Shown in pieces: positions 16,733 through 24,200 of a DNA stretch of 32,243 nucleotides; position 1 is the first letter of the stretch, and every line of letters begins with the position of its first letter. The notes beneath the pieces are model-generated. The model was not told where the DNA came from, did no database searches, and saw nothing but the letters and a program-made list of their open reading frames with translations. Source of the stretch: Methylococcaceae bacterium (lineage in GTDB: Bacteria > Pseudomonadota > Gammaproteobacteria > Methylococcales > Methylomonadaceae); the NCBI GenBank assembly GCA_005772825.1, contig SXIP01000120.1:1-32243 (forward strand), given 5' to 3'. The position numbers were made by a program, and so were the translations under genes.

Positions 16733-17365
16733 ATGAAAATATTAGGTACTATTACCAACGAAGGCTATTCCTGCACGATCAAGGAAGACGACCAAGGACG
16801 TGTTTTTTTCACGGCCGATGGCGATATTGATGCAGATGGAGCGAATGGTCAAAATGGTGGCCCTGTCGCTTATAGGGTTGACAACAAAGGAACCGAGAAT
16901 CTCGCAAATGGGGGTATGGCAATCCATGACGGGAAAGTCATCTGCGCAAAATCTTGGGCACGGGATATTGTCATTCTTGGGCCAGATAATCAGCCTAAGG
17001 TTTTTGATGGAGGCATTATCGCGTCGCTTACTTGGTATCGTCATCCCGGCAAATCAGCCAATGATCCGGCAGCTTATGTTGATGCCGAGACAGTACCTTA
17101 TATCGTAGTTCCGTCGCTCATTATTCAATCGGTGCCAGGTGTAGTGCGCGGATGTAAGGCTCGTGTAACATTGGGCAACAAATCGGTCGATTGTGTCGTG
17201 GCAGATAAGGGTCCGCGTAATAAGATTGGTGAGTTGAGCATTGCCGCCGCACGAGCTATCGGTGTGCCGTCTAGCCCACGCACTGGCGGCACGGAAAAAC
17301 CCGAAATTCTTTATGAACTTTGGCCGGGTATAGCTGCGCCGGGTTTCGTGCTTCAGCCAGCGTGA
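16733..17365 (+). CDS. GH75-like (chitosanase-type) glycoside hydrolase
   Basis: The 210-residue product resembles glycoside hydrolase family 75. It has an N-terminal DGDIDADGANG segment (residues 30-39), AYRVDNKGTE, then YVDAETVPYIVVPS and a VVADKGPRNKIGELS motif. D158 and E167 in this motif are nine residues apart, the spacing I recall for the catalytic Asp/Glu pair of fungal GH75 chitosanases. The PGVVRGCKARV strand before it also fits. Bacterial members with this layout are mostly uncharacterised, so the substrate could be chitosan or another amino-sugar polymer. No signal peptide is present. It follows the DUF1906-like gene after a 97-base gap with a small GTTATT/AATAAC hairpin, so it may have its own promoter. 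The ribosome binding site is weak (AAGG). Confidence 0.68.
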   Translation: MKILGTITNEGYSCTIKEDDQGRVFFTADGDIDADGANGQNGGPVAYRVDNKGTENLANGGMAIHDGKVICAKSWARDIVILGPDNQPKVFDGGIIASLTWYRHPGKSANDPAAYVDAETVPYIVVPSLIIQSVPGVVRGCKARVTLGNKSVDCVVADKGPRNKIGELSIAAARAIGVPSSPRTGGTEKPEILYELWPGIAAPGFVLQPA

Positions 17366-17441
17366 GTTGGATCGAAAGATAGAAGCATTGATCTGACTAT
17401 GTAATTTGGTTTTTCGAAAACATCACCGTGTGGAATAAATG

Positions 17442-17461
17442 CCCCCTTTAATCAAAGGGGG
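17442..17461. terminator. Bidirectional terminator between convergent genes
   Basis: CCCCCTTT and AAAGGGGG form a perfect 8-bp stem around the tetraloop AATC, in the 111 bases between the plus-strand GH75-like gene and the minus-strand flavin reductase gene. There is no long T-run, so efficiency is uncertain. Confidence 0.55.
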
Positions 17462-17476
17462 TAAGTGCCTGCCAAA

Positions 17477-17962
17477 CTAATTATCGGCAAGTTGACGATA
17501 AGCGCCGCGATAGTACAGAAGCGGCTCTCCCGAGCGGCAAACGGCGTCTTGTATTGCGCCGATGATAATCCAGTGCGTGCCTGCGCGAAATTTTTCAACG
17601 ACGGTGCAATCCAGTGACATGATGCTTTCGGTCAACAGCGGTGCGCCGGTAGTGCCCGGTTGCCAGGGCGTGTTGTCAAAACGTTGCTGTTGGCTGCTGC
17701 CGCCGGCGAATTGATTGGAAACGTCTTGTTGATCCGCGTTTAATACATTGACGGCAAAGCACCGGCTTTCTTCTATGCCGACGCCGGTATCGGCAGAGTC
17801 ATTAATACAAACCAGTATCTGCGGTGGATCGATGGAAACGCTGGAAAATGCGGTCACGGTCATGCCTTGAACCCCCAGCTTTTCTGAGTATGTCGTCACT
17901 ACCGTGACACCGCTGGCCCACAGTTGCAAAGCCTGTTTAAAATCATCCGCGCTAACAGCCAT
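17477..17962 (-). CDS. Flavin reductase-like FMN-binding protein
   Basis: The 161-residue product fits the flavin reductase domain of HpaC-type proteins, which use NAD(P)H to reduce FMN or FAD for a partner monooxygenase. Seen are FKQALQLWASGVTVVTT at the start, the flavin-contact segment GMTVTAFSSVSIDPPQILVC (about 33-52), FAVNVLNADQQDVSNQFAG and the C-terminal GEPLLYYRGAYRQL strand. It covers the full domain. No oxygenase gene lies beside it, so the partner is unknown. It is a single-gene unit, convergent with the hydrolase cluster and divergent from the MxaD-like gene. Confidence 0.88.
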   Translation of the reverse strand: MAVSADDFKQALQLWASGVTVVTTYSEKLGVQGMTVTAFSSVSIDPPQILVCINDSADTGVGIEESRCFAVNVLNADQQDVSNQFAGGSSQQQRFDNTPWQPGTTGAPLLTESIMSLDCTVVEKFRAGTHWIIIGAIQDAVCRSGEPLLYYRGAYRQLADN

Positions 17963-18072
17963 TTATTTCTCCGCTTATTTTGGTTAAGTTTGAGTGGCGC
18001 TCGCTTTTCTGACGGAAAGAGGCCACTCGGATTGATTTAGTAATTATAAGGTGATTATATTCATTATATTTC

Positions 18073-18092
18073 CCCTCTCCCTTTGGAGAGGG
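18073..18092 (+). repeat. CCCTCTCC/GGAGAGGG hairpin with T-tract
   Basis: A perfect 8-bp stem around CTTT is followed by CTTTTTCT, the form of an intrinsic terminator on the plus strand, although no plus-strand gene ends just upstream. The stem sequence is like that of the cruciform repeat at 19952-20028, so it may be a shorter member of the same dispersed family. Confidence 0.5.
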
Positions 18093-18317
18093 CTTTTTCT
18101 GCATTGTGGATTTTTAGCTCTTAATTCACATTTCAGTGTTATGGTACAACAGCTGTGCGGGCTTGTTAAATAATCGGGACGGTTATATGAATTCAACATC
18201 GAAGTTGAGAGGTTGCCTGTCGCTGTAAAATTCGTTTCACCGTCATCAAAAGCAGGCAAGATCAGCCGGATAACAATTTAAATGCACCAACCTGATGCTT
18301 GCGCCTCCCACTTGTCA

Positions 18318-18323
18318 TATAAT
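18318..18323 (+). promoter_or_regulatory. Candidate -10 element of the MxaD-like/YVTN operon
   Basis: An exact TATAAT lies 36 bases before the start codon of the MxaD-like gene. No good -35 hexamer stands 16-18 bases upstream, so the promoter may need an activator. The ribosome binding site AGGAG follows at about 18349. Confidence 0.4.
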
Positions 18324-18359
18324 GCGGCGCTTTAGTTTTTATGTTCCCAGGAGTTAATT

Positions 18360-18923
18360 ATGAAAAAAGTTTGTTTGTTTTTACCTGTTTTGCTTTTCTT
18401 TTTTTCTGCGGCTGTCAATGCTCATGGGCCTGTGCGTCAAAAGGCTGAAGAAGAAATCACCATCAATGCACCGGCTGAAAAAGTTTGGTCGATTATCAAG
18501 AATTATGGCGATATGTCCTGGCATCCCGGTATTTTCAATACAACCGTCCAAGGCGATAACAACAAAGGCGCCATCCGCGTTTTGACCTTAAAAGACGGCG
18601 GCACCATTACCGAAGAATTGAAAAAGTATGACGACAAAAAAATGTCTTATGCTTACAAAATTACCGAAATGAGCACTGCAAAAACCATCAATCATGCCGG
18701 TGTTGATGAAAAAGTGCCGGTATTGCCTGTAGACAACTACGCAGCCAGCATTGAAGTGGAAGCGAAAGGCGATACCTCGGTGGTAAGCTGGAAAGCAGGT
18801 TATTACCGCGCTTATATGAACAACAATCCACCGGAAGAAATGAACGAAGAAGCGGCTAATTCAGCAGTAACTTCTGTTTTAAAAGCCGGTTTGCTCAATT
18901 TAAAAACGCTGGCTGAAAAATAA
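18360..18923 (+). CDS. Periplasmic MxaD-like SRPBCC protein
   Basis: The 187-residue product has a Sec signal peptide (MKKVCLFLPVLLFFFSAAVN, cleavage after A21) and then a START/Bet v1-type SRPBCC domain: INAPAEKVWSIIKNYGDMSW at the start, WHPGI, LTLKDGGTITEELKKYDD, YKITEM and a long C-terminal helix. This is the layout of MxaD, a periplasmic protein reported to aid electron transfer between methanol dehydrogenase and cytochrome cL. No mxaF or xoxF gene is in the window, so it may be a paralog. AGGAG precedes the ATG. The YVTN gene begins 10 bases after the stop, so the pair is probably one operon. Confidence 0.8.
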   Translation: MKKVCLFLPVLLFFFSAAVNAHGPVRQKAEEEITINAPAEKVWSIIKNYGDMSWHPGIFNTTVQGDNNKGAIRVLTLKDGGTITEELKKYDDKKMSYAYKITEMSTAKTINHAGVDEKVPVLPVDNYAASIEVEAKGDTSVVSWKAGYYRAYMNNNPPEEMNEEAANSAVTSVLKAGLLNLKTLAEK

Positions 18924-18933
18924 GGTTCAGGCC

Positions 18934-19908
18934 GTGCTTGATCTGAAACGGTATCATCTGAAATACACAGTTGTAGCGATCGGTATCGCTACAGCTTTTT
19001 TCGTTACGCCGCTGGCCGCTGCGCCTTTTGCTTATATCAGCAATCAATTGGGTGACAGTGTTTCCGTCATTGATACGGCACAGGGCAGGGTGGTTGATAC
19101 GCTTGCCGTTAGCGGGAAACCGGCCGGTGTCGCTGTTTCCCCGGACGGCGGCAAGGTCTATATCAGTACGCCCGAGGCCAAAGGTTTTGCCGTATTGGAT
19201 GCAAACAAACGGGAAGTTATTGCCAAAGTATCCGGTTTGGACGGCGCGTTGGGCATTGCCACCGGGTCCGACGGCAAGCGCATTTATGTGGCGGACTGGT
19301 TTAAGAAAACGGTTTCCGTCATTGATGCCTCCAGTCTCAAAATTATCAAAACGATTGTGGTCGGCGAGTCGCCATCCGGTTTGATTGTCAGTCCTGATAA
19401 CCGTTGGTTATATGTGGCCAACCGGCTCAGTAATTCGGTTTCCAAAATCGATTTAACGCAACTGACGGTCAAGAGCACTGTGCCGGTCGGCACACATCCG
19501 TTCGGGCTGACCCTTGACGGCAGAGGCGAACGTCTTTATGTCGCCAATGTGCAAAGCGATGACGTCACGGTACTGGAAACGGCGCGAATGAAGTCCATCG
19601 CTACCGTTAAAGTCAACATGCTGCCTTATGCCGCTACCTTGGCGCTTAATGACAGCCGTTTGCTGGTAACCAATCAGGATGACGGTTCGGTTTCTGTCAT
19701 CGATACCGAAACATTAAAGGAAATCGGCCTGATCGATGTCGGTGATAAACCGGAAGGCATCGGCACGCTTCCTGACGACCGGCATGTCTATGTGGCAAAC
19801 TGGTTTGATAGCACGGTATCGGTGATCGATGCCAGAATTATGAAGGTTATTGATACGATCAAAACCGGTGAGGGCAGTCGCGCTTTTGGGCAATTTATTA
19901 GTAAATAA
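18934..19908 (+). CDS. Exported YVTN-family beta-propeller protein
   Basis: The 324-residue product starts with GTG, ten bases after the MxaD-like gene, behind a weak AAGG site. A signal peptide (about 1-29, hydrophobic VVAIGIATAFFVTPLAA) is followed by about seven YVTN-type repeats with the pattern [IV]YVA[ND]-x-x-x-[DN]-[ST]-V-[ST]-V-I-D, as in VYISTPEA, IYVADWFK, LYVANRLS, LYVANVQS, LLVTNQDD and VYVANWFD. It should fold as a seven-bladed propeller in the periplasm. Related proteins accompany PQQ-dependent alcohol oxidation systems, which agrees with the MxaD-like neighbour. No catalytic residues are evident; binding or scaffolding is more likely. Confidence 0.85.
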   Translation: MLDLKRYHLKYTVVAIGIATAFFVTPLAAAPFAYISNQLGDSVSVIDTAQGRVVDTLAVSGKPAGVAVSPDGGKVYISTPEAKGFAVLDANKREVIAKVSGLDGALGIATGSDGKRIYVADWFKKTVSVIDASSLKIIKTIVVGESPSGLIVSPDNRWLYVANRLSNSVSKIDLTQLTVKSTVPVGTHPFGLTLDGRGERLYVANVQSDDVTVLETARMKSIATVKVNMLPYAATLALNDSRLLVTNQDDGSVSVIDTETLKEIGLIDVGDKPEGIGTLPDDRHVYVANWFDSTVSVIDARIMKVIDTIKTGEGSRAFGQFISK

Positions 19909-19951
19909 GTATCGGTAAATAAGCCTGCTTATTTTGTAACTATTCAGCTAC

Positions 19952-20028
19952 CCCCTCCCGACCTCCCCCTTGACAGGGGGAGGAGACGCTGCACTCCCTC
20001 CCCTGATAAGGAGAGGGTTGGGGAGGGG
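19952..20028. repeat. Three-stem (cruciform) palindromic repeat
   Basis: An outer stem pairs CCCCTCCC (19952-19959) with GGGAGGGG (20021-20028). It encloses two hairpins: CTCCCCCT/AGGGGGAG (19963-19982, perfect) and CCTCCCCT/AGGAGAGG (19997-20016, one mismatch). The layout is a three-way junction. It stands 44 bases past the YVTN stop codon. It probably belongs to a dispersed REP/BIME-like family, to which 18073-18092 may also belong, and could end or protect the upstream transcript. Confidence 0.65.
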
Positions 20029-20065
20029 TTTGAATAATTACCTCATTTTTAAAGTGAGGCAGGTT

Positions 20066-20086
20066 ATGGTCAGATAATTTGACCAT
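20066..20086. promoter_or_regulatory. Operator-like inverted repeat before the orphan gene
   Basis: ATGGTCA and TGACCAT form a perfect 7-bp inverted repeat with a 7-base spacer, the size of a dimeric regulator site. Further downstream TAGACTG occurs twice (20134-20140, 20150-20156), 16 bases apart. Both lie ahead of the gene at 20183. No regulator is known for them. Confidence 0.35.
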
Positions 20087-20182
20087 GAACGGGTCCAAGG
20101 CACGAACTATTTTGGTGCGTAGCGTCGTTGTAATAGACTGTCGTTATGATAGACTGATTCAATTTAATCATTTAGGAATGAC

Positions 20183-20470
20183 ATGGCTGAAACTGTAGAT
20201 GAATTGACTGTAACATACGAAGACGGCGGTATTGAAACAGTTAAGGAACTGGATAAAAAAGTGCTGACCAAGGGCGCATGGGCGACCGTTATGTACCGTT
20301 ATCAGGACTGGAACCGCGCCAAGGAAGAATACGGCCCGGACAAATATACTATCCGTCGCTACCAGAAAAGAAACGGCGAATACCAGCTTAAATCAAAATT
20401 TAATATCTCCAGTAAAGAGCAGGCGAAAAGTATTATTGCCGCTTTGGAAGGTTGGATAGGCGACGAGTAG
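20183..20470 (+). CDS. Small conserved-looking cytoplasmic protein, unknown function
   Basis: The 95-residue product has no signal peptide or membrane segment. It starts at ATG behind AGGA. The first half reads as beta strands (LTVTYEDGGIETVKEL), the middle is aromatic and charged (TVMYRYQDWNRAKEEYG, IRRYQKRNGEYQLKSK), and the end is a helix (SSKEQAKSIIAALEGWIG). Even composition, the ribosome binding site and the strong hairpin after the stop support a real gene. I do not recognise a family. It stands alone between an inverted-repeat-rich upstream region and the glucosidase gene. Confidence 0.75.
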   Translation: MAETVDELTVTYEDGGIETVKELDKKVLTKGAWATVMYRYQDWNRAKEEYGPDKYTIRRYQKRNGEYQLKSKFNISSKEQAKSIIAALEGWIGDE

Positions 20471-20495
20471 CCAGTCTTCCAATTAAGTACTTCCC

Positions 20496-20531
20496 ATAAG
20501 GATAACATCCGTTGAGGGATGTTATCCTTAT
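20496..20531 (+). terminator. Strong hairpin terminator after the orphan gene
   Basis: A perfect 15-bp stem (ATAAGGATAACATCC with GGATGTTATCCTTAT) closes a six-base loop, 25 bases past the stop codon. The T-tract behind it is short and interrupted, yet the stem is the strongest in the window. Confidence 0.65.
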
Positions 20532-20602
20532 CTCGTTTACCGCCATTCAATTTAAAATCATAAACCCATGCTTGTTGAATGGCCGACAAGGAGAATCCCG
20601 TC

Positions 20603-23275
20603 ATGGCCGGCAGTGAGCATGTCCGAATAAAAGAGAATATCGGGGACCAGCCTCCCTGGTGGCGTTGGGGGCCTTATGTCAGCGAACGTTCGTGGGGAAC
20701 GGTACGTGAAGATTACAGTCCCGATGGCGATGCCTGGCGCTACTTGCCGCATGATCTGGCGCGCAGCAAGGCTTATCGCTGGGGCGAAGACGGACTTGCC
20801 GGTATTTGCGATCGTTACCAGTTGCTGGTGTTCGCAGTGGCGTTGTGGAACGGCCGCGACCCGATACTGAAGGAACGCGCCTTTGGTCTCGATATGTGGG
20901 AAGGCAACCACGGCGAGGATGTCAAAGAATATTATTTCTACCTGGACAACACCCCGACGCATAGCTACATGCGTTATCTCTACAAGTACCCGCAAGGCGA
21001 ATACCCTTACGAGGAACTGATCCGTGAAAACCGGCGCCGCGCCGGAAGCGGCCCTGAATTCGAACTGCTGGATACCGGATTATTTAACGAGAACCGTTAT
21101 TTCGATGTCGAGGTTGAATACGCCAAAGCCTCTCCCGACGATATTTGTATCCGCATCAAGGCCTTCAATCGCGGGCCTGAGTCAGCTCCGTTACATATCT
21201 TGCCGCAACTCTGGTTTCGGAATACTTGGAGCTGGAGCGAACCACGCGGGACAGCACCGGTTATCAGCCTGCTCAATACCGGTAAAAACTCCCACACTTG
21301 TTTGCTGGCCGACAGATCCGAACTTGCGCCACTGCCGGGGCTGATGTTTCCTTACCGGCTCGACAAACATTATCTTTATGCGGACGGCGAGTGTACGCCG
21401 TTATTCACCAATAACGAAACCAACATGCAACGGGTTTACGGCAGTCCGATCAATCCGTCGCCGTATGTGAAAGACGCCTTTCATCGTCACCTGATCCACG
21501 GCGACGCTTGCATCAACCCTGCCCAAACCGGCACCAAATCCTGTCTGCACTACCGTCTTGATATTCCCGCAGGCGAATCGGTTCAGTTAACACTACGTTT
21601 GACATCCGAACTGATTCAGCAGCCGTTTGCCGATATAGACGCCGTATTTAGCCAACGCAAGGCGGAAGCCGATGCCTTTTATGACAGTGTTCACCCGGTT
21701 AAAGCCAGTCCCGAAGAACGGCGCATACAGCGGCAGGCGCTGGCTGGCTTGTTATGGAACAAACAAGCCTACCTGTTCGATGTCCATCTTTGGCTGAAAG
21801 GCGACCTGCCCAGTTCGCCGCCGCCTGAATCACGCAAATGGATTCGTAACCGGCATTGGGAACACCTTAATTCCATGCGCGTGTTGTTGATGCCGGATAA
21901 ATGGGAATATCCCTGGTTTGCCGCCTGGGACCTGGCTTTTGCATGTGTGCCGATGGCTTTGATCGATCCGGCATTCGCGAAAAATCAGCTCTGGCTGATG
22001 CTGTTTGAACAGTTTCAGCATCCAAACGGACAAATACCGGCTTATGAATGGGATTTTTCCGATTTGAATCCGCCCGTGCATGCCTGGGCCGTCTGGCGGG
22101 TCTATAACATGGAAAAACGCCTGCATCAGCAAACCGACCGCTTTTTCCTGGAAAAGTGCTTTCATAAATTACTGATCAATTTCACCTGGTGGACTAATAA
22201 AGTAGACAGTGACGGTAATAACGTTTTTGAAGGCGGTTTTTTAGGGCTGGACAATATTGCCGTCGTTGATCGCAGCAAACCGCTGCCGCAAGGACAGGTG
22301 CTGGAACAATCGGATGCCACCGGCTGGATGGCGATGTTTTGTTTGAACATGATGCGCATCGCCTTGGAACTGGCGTTGGAAAACAACGCTTACGAAGGCT
22401 TGGCGACCAAGTTTTTGCAACACTATGCCTATATCGGCGCGGCGATGAAGCAGATGGGCGGGCGCGACGTCCAGCTGTGGGATGAAGATGATGGTTTTTT
22501 TTACGACTTGCTGCGGCATCCCGATGACAGCTTCGACAAATTCCGCGTCAGGTCGCTGGTCGGGTTGATACCGCTGTTTGCTGTAGAACGCCTGGAGGCC
22601 GAATGGATAAAACCGTTTCCCGCCTTTACCGCGAACCTGAACTGGTTTCTGGAAAACCGCAAGCGTTTCACCCAGTTTAGTTGTCATTTCCTGGACCACA
22701 ATCAAACAACCTATTTATTAAGCGTCCCCAATCAAATGCAAATCAAGCGATTGCTTGCCAGGGTGTTTGATCAGGATGAATTCCTGTCGCAATTCGGTAT
22801 GCGCAGCCTGTCCAAAATTCATGACCAACACCCTTTTAAATACGGCACCGGCGAAGTACGCTATGAACCCGCCGAAGCGGAATCCAAACTCAAGGGCGGC
22901 AATTCAAACTGGCGCGGCCCGCTTTGGTTTCCTACCGGATTCCTGATGATTGAAGCATTGCGCAAGCTGGACAGGGCGTTGGGACCGACTTTTCAACTGG
23001 ACGTGGTGCTGGACGATACCAATACCCCGGTGTCGATGAACCTGCTGGAATTGGCCGAAGAGCTGGCCAATCGCATGATATGCTTGTTTTTGCCGGATGC
23101 GGTAGGCAATCGCCCTGTCTACGGCAAGTCTGACCGTTTTCAACAAGACCCCCACTGGAAAGACCATCTTCTTTTCCATGAATACTTTCACGCCGAAACC
23201 GGGCAGGGCTTGGGCGCTTCCCACCAGACCTGGACGGCGTTATTGGCGGCATTGATTGACGAATGGCGGCGGTGA
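20603..23275 (+). CDS. GH63-like glucosidase (MGH1-type)
   Basis: The product is a large cytoplasmic glycoside hydrolase of the GH63/mannosyl-oligosaccharide-glucosidase-like group. It has an N-terminal beta-sandwich region to about residue 340 ([19 protein letters not shown] near the start) and an (alpha/alpha)6 barrel after that. Barrel landmarks are the [14 protein letters not shown] segment (candidate acid in AAWDLA), [22 protein letters not shown] and [11 protein letters not shown]. There is no signal peptide. An ATG at 20579 would add eight residues, but AAGGAG is placed only before the ATG at 20603, so I prefer 890 residues. The likely substrate is an alpha-linked glucoside such as glucosylglycerate or a short oligosaccharide; sequence alone does not decide. 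The acetolactate decarboxylase gene follows 58 bases after the stop. Confidence 0.85.
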   Translation: MAGSEHVRIKENIGDQPPWWRWGPYVSERSWGTVREDYSPDGDAWRYLPHDLARSKAYRWGEDGLAGICDRYQLLVFAVALWNGRDPILKERAFGLDMWEGNHGEDVKEYYFYLDNTPTHSYMRYLYKYPQGEYPYEELIRENRRRAGSGPEFELLDTGLFNENRYFDVEVEYAKASPDDICIRIKAFNRGPESAPLHILPQLWFRNTWSWSEPRGTAPVISLLNTGKNSHTCLLADRSELAPLPGLMFPYRLDKHYLYADGECTPLFTNNETNMQRVYGSPINPSPYVKDAFHRHLIHGDACINPAQTGTKSCLHYRLDIPAGESVQLTLRLTSELIQQPFADIDAVFSQRKAEADAFYDSVHPVKASPEERRIQRQALAGLLWNKQAYLFDVHLWLKGDLPSSPPPESRKWIRNRHWEHLNSMRVLLMPDKWEYPWFAAWDLAFACVPMALIDPAFAKNQLWLMLFEQFQHPNGQIPAYEWDFSDLNPPVHAWAVWRVYNMEKRLHQQTDRFFLEKCFHKLLINFTWWTNKVDSDGNNVFEGGFLGLDNIAVVDRSKPLPQGQVLEQSDATGWMAMFCLNMMRIALELALENNAYEGLATKFLQHYAYIGAAMKQMGGRDVQLWDEDDGFFYDLLRHPDDSFDKFRVRSLVGLIPLFAVERLEAEWIKPFPAFTANLNWFLENRKRFTQFSCHFLDHNQTTYLLSVPNQMQIKRLLARVFDQDEFLSQFGMRSLSKIHDQHPFKYGTGEVRYEPAEAESKLKGGNSNWRGPLWFPTGFLMIEALRKLDRALGPTFQLDVVLDDTNTPVSMNLLELAEELANRMICLFLPDAVGNRPVYGKSDRFQQDPHWKDHLLFHEYFHAETGQGLGASHQTWTALLAALIDEWRR

Positions 23276-23333
23276 AGAATATGGAATTTCAGTCTATGCG
23301 CTCCCCGAATTTAACAACGACAGCAACTACACA

Positions 23334-24038
23334 ATGAAAAAAAACTCCGTTTATCTATGTTCCCCAATCAACGCGCTGGTTGAGGGTATCTATGAAGAAA
23401 AAATCCCCTTCAGCGAGATCAAAAAACACGGTGATTTTGGTTTAGGCACCTTCGACAATCTGGATGGCGAGATGATCATGCTGGATGGCAACGTTTACCA
23501 GATGACCTCGGACGGCAAGGTTAAGCTGGTTGATGACTCAACTTTAACCCCGTTTTCCTGTGTAACGTTTTATCAGCCGCTGACCGAAGATCAGTTAACC
23601 GGAATAACCGAATACCCGGACTTCCTGACCTGGTTGCATAGCCTGCTGCCATCAATGAATATTTTTTACGCCATTCGTATTGATGGGGAATTTGATTATG
23701 TCAAGGTTCGCTCTGTGCCCAAAACAGAAAATTACAAACCGTTAGTCGATGTTGCCGAAGAACAGCCGGTGTTTGAGTTTCATCAAATCTCCGGCACACT
23801 CGCGGGTTTTTTTACCCCGTCTTACATGTCGTCACTTAGCGTGCCTGGGCTTCATCTCCATTTCCTGTCATCGGATTTACAGCATGGCGGTCACTTGATG
23901 ACTTGTCGTCCAAGCCAGATTAATGCCGGTGTGCAGTTTATTAATTCGCTGGAATTGGCTTTGCCGATGAGCCTTGATTATTTGACCTGTGATTTTCGAC
24001 GAGACACCGCTAAAGATCTTGATAAGGCGGAGAAGTAA
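23334..24038 (+). CDS. alsD: Acetolactate decarboxylase
   Basis: The 234-residue enzyme converts 2-acetolactate to acetoin in the cytoplasm. It matches the family from end to end: INALVEGIY, HGDFGLGTFDNLDGEMIMLDG (E46 in GEM), YQMTSDG, and the zinc site HLHFLSSDLQHGGH, where H174, H176 and H187 have the family spacing. R126 in VKVRS fits the active-site arginine. The open frame extends upstream to 23256, inside the glucosidase gene. ATG 23334 gives the normal N-terminus, although its ribosome binding site is poor. No acetolactate synthase or butanediol dehydrogenase is adjacent, so acetolactate may come from branched-chain amino acid synthesis. Also called budA. Confidence 0.93.
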   Translation: MKKNSVYLCSPINALVEGIYEEKIPFSEIKKHGDFGLGTFDNLDGEMIMLDGNVYQMTSDGKVKLVDDSTLTPFSCVTFYQPLTEDQLTGITEYPDFLTWLHSLLPSMNIFYAIRIDGEFDYVKVRSVPKTENYKPLVDVAEEQPVFEFHQISGTLAGFFTPSYMSSLSVPGLHLHFLSSDLQHGGHLMTCRPSQINAGVQFINSLELALPMSLDYLTCDFRRDTAKDLDKAEK

Positions 24039-24200
24039 AAATATTCGCTACAGCATAAAAGAAAACCCTTAATTCATGTGTGTTGCCGAACAGACTGTGT
24101 TTCGTTTCGCTCGTATTATCCTGAGCAGGTGATGGGAAATATTTTTTCGTGCCTTGGTCATGACTATCTGGTCATGGCAAACAATTATCAGGAAACGCTC

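Larger units (their letters stand above)
17963..18359. other. Divergent intergenic region with hairpin
   Basis: These 397 bases lie between the divergent flavin reductase and MxaD-like genes. I see a hairpin at 18073-18092 followed by a T-run on the plus strand, and a TATAAT element at 18318-18323. The minus-strand frame across 18044-18259 has no protein character and is not called. Confidence 0.5.
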
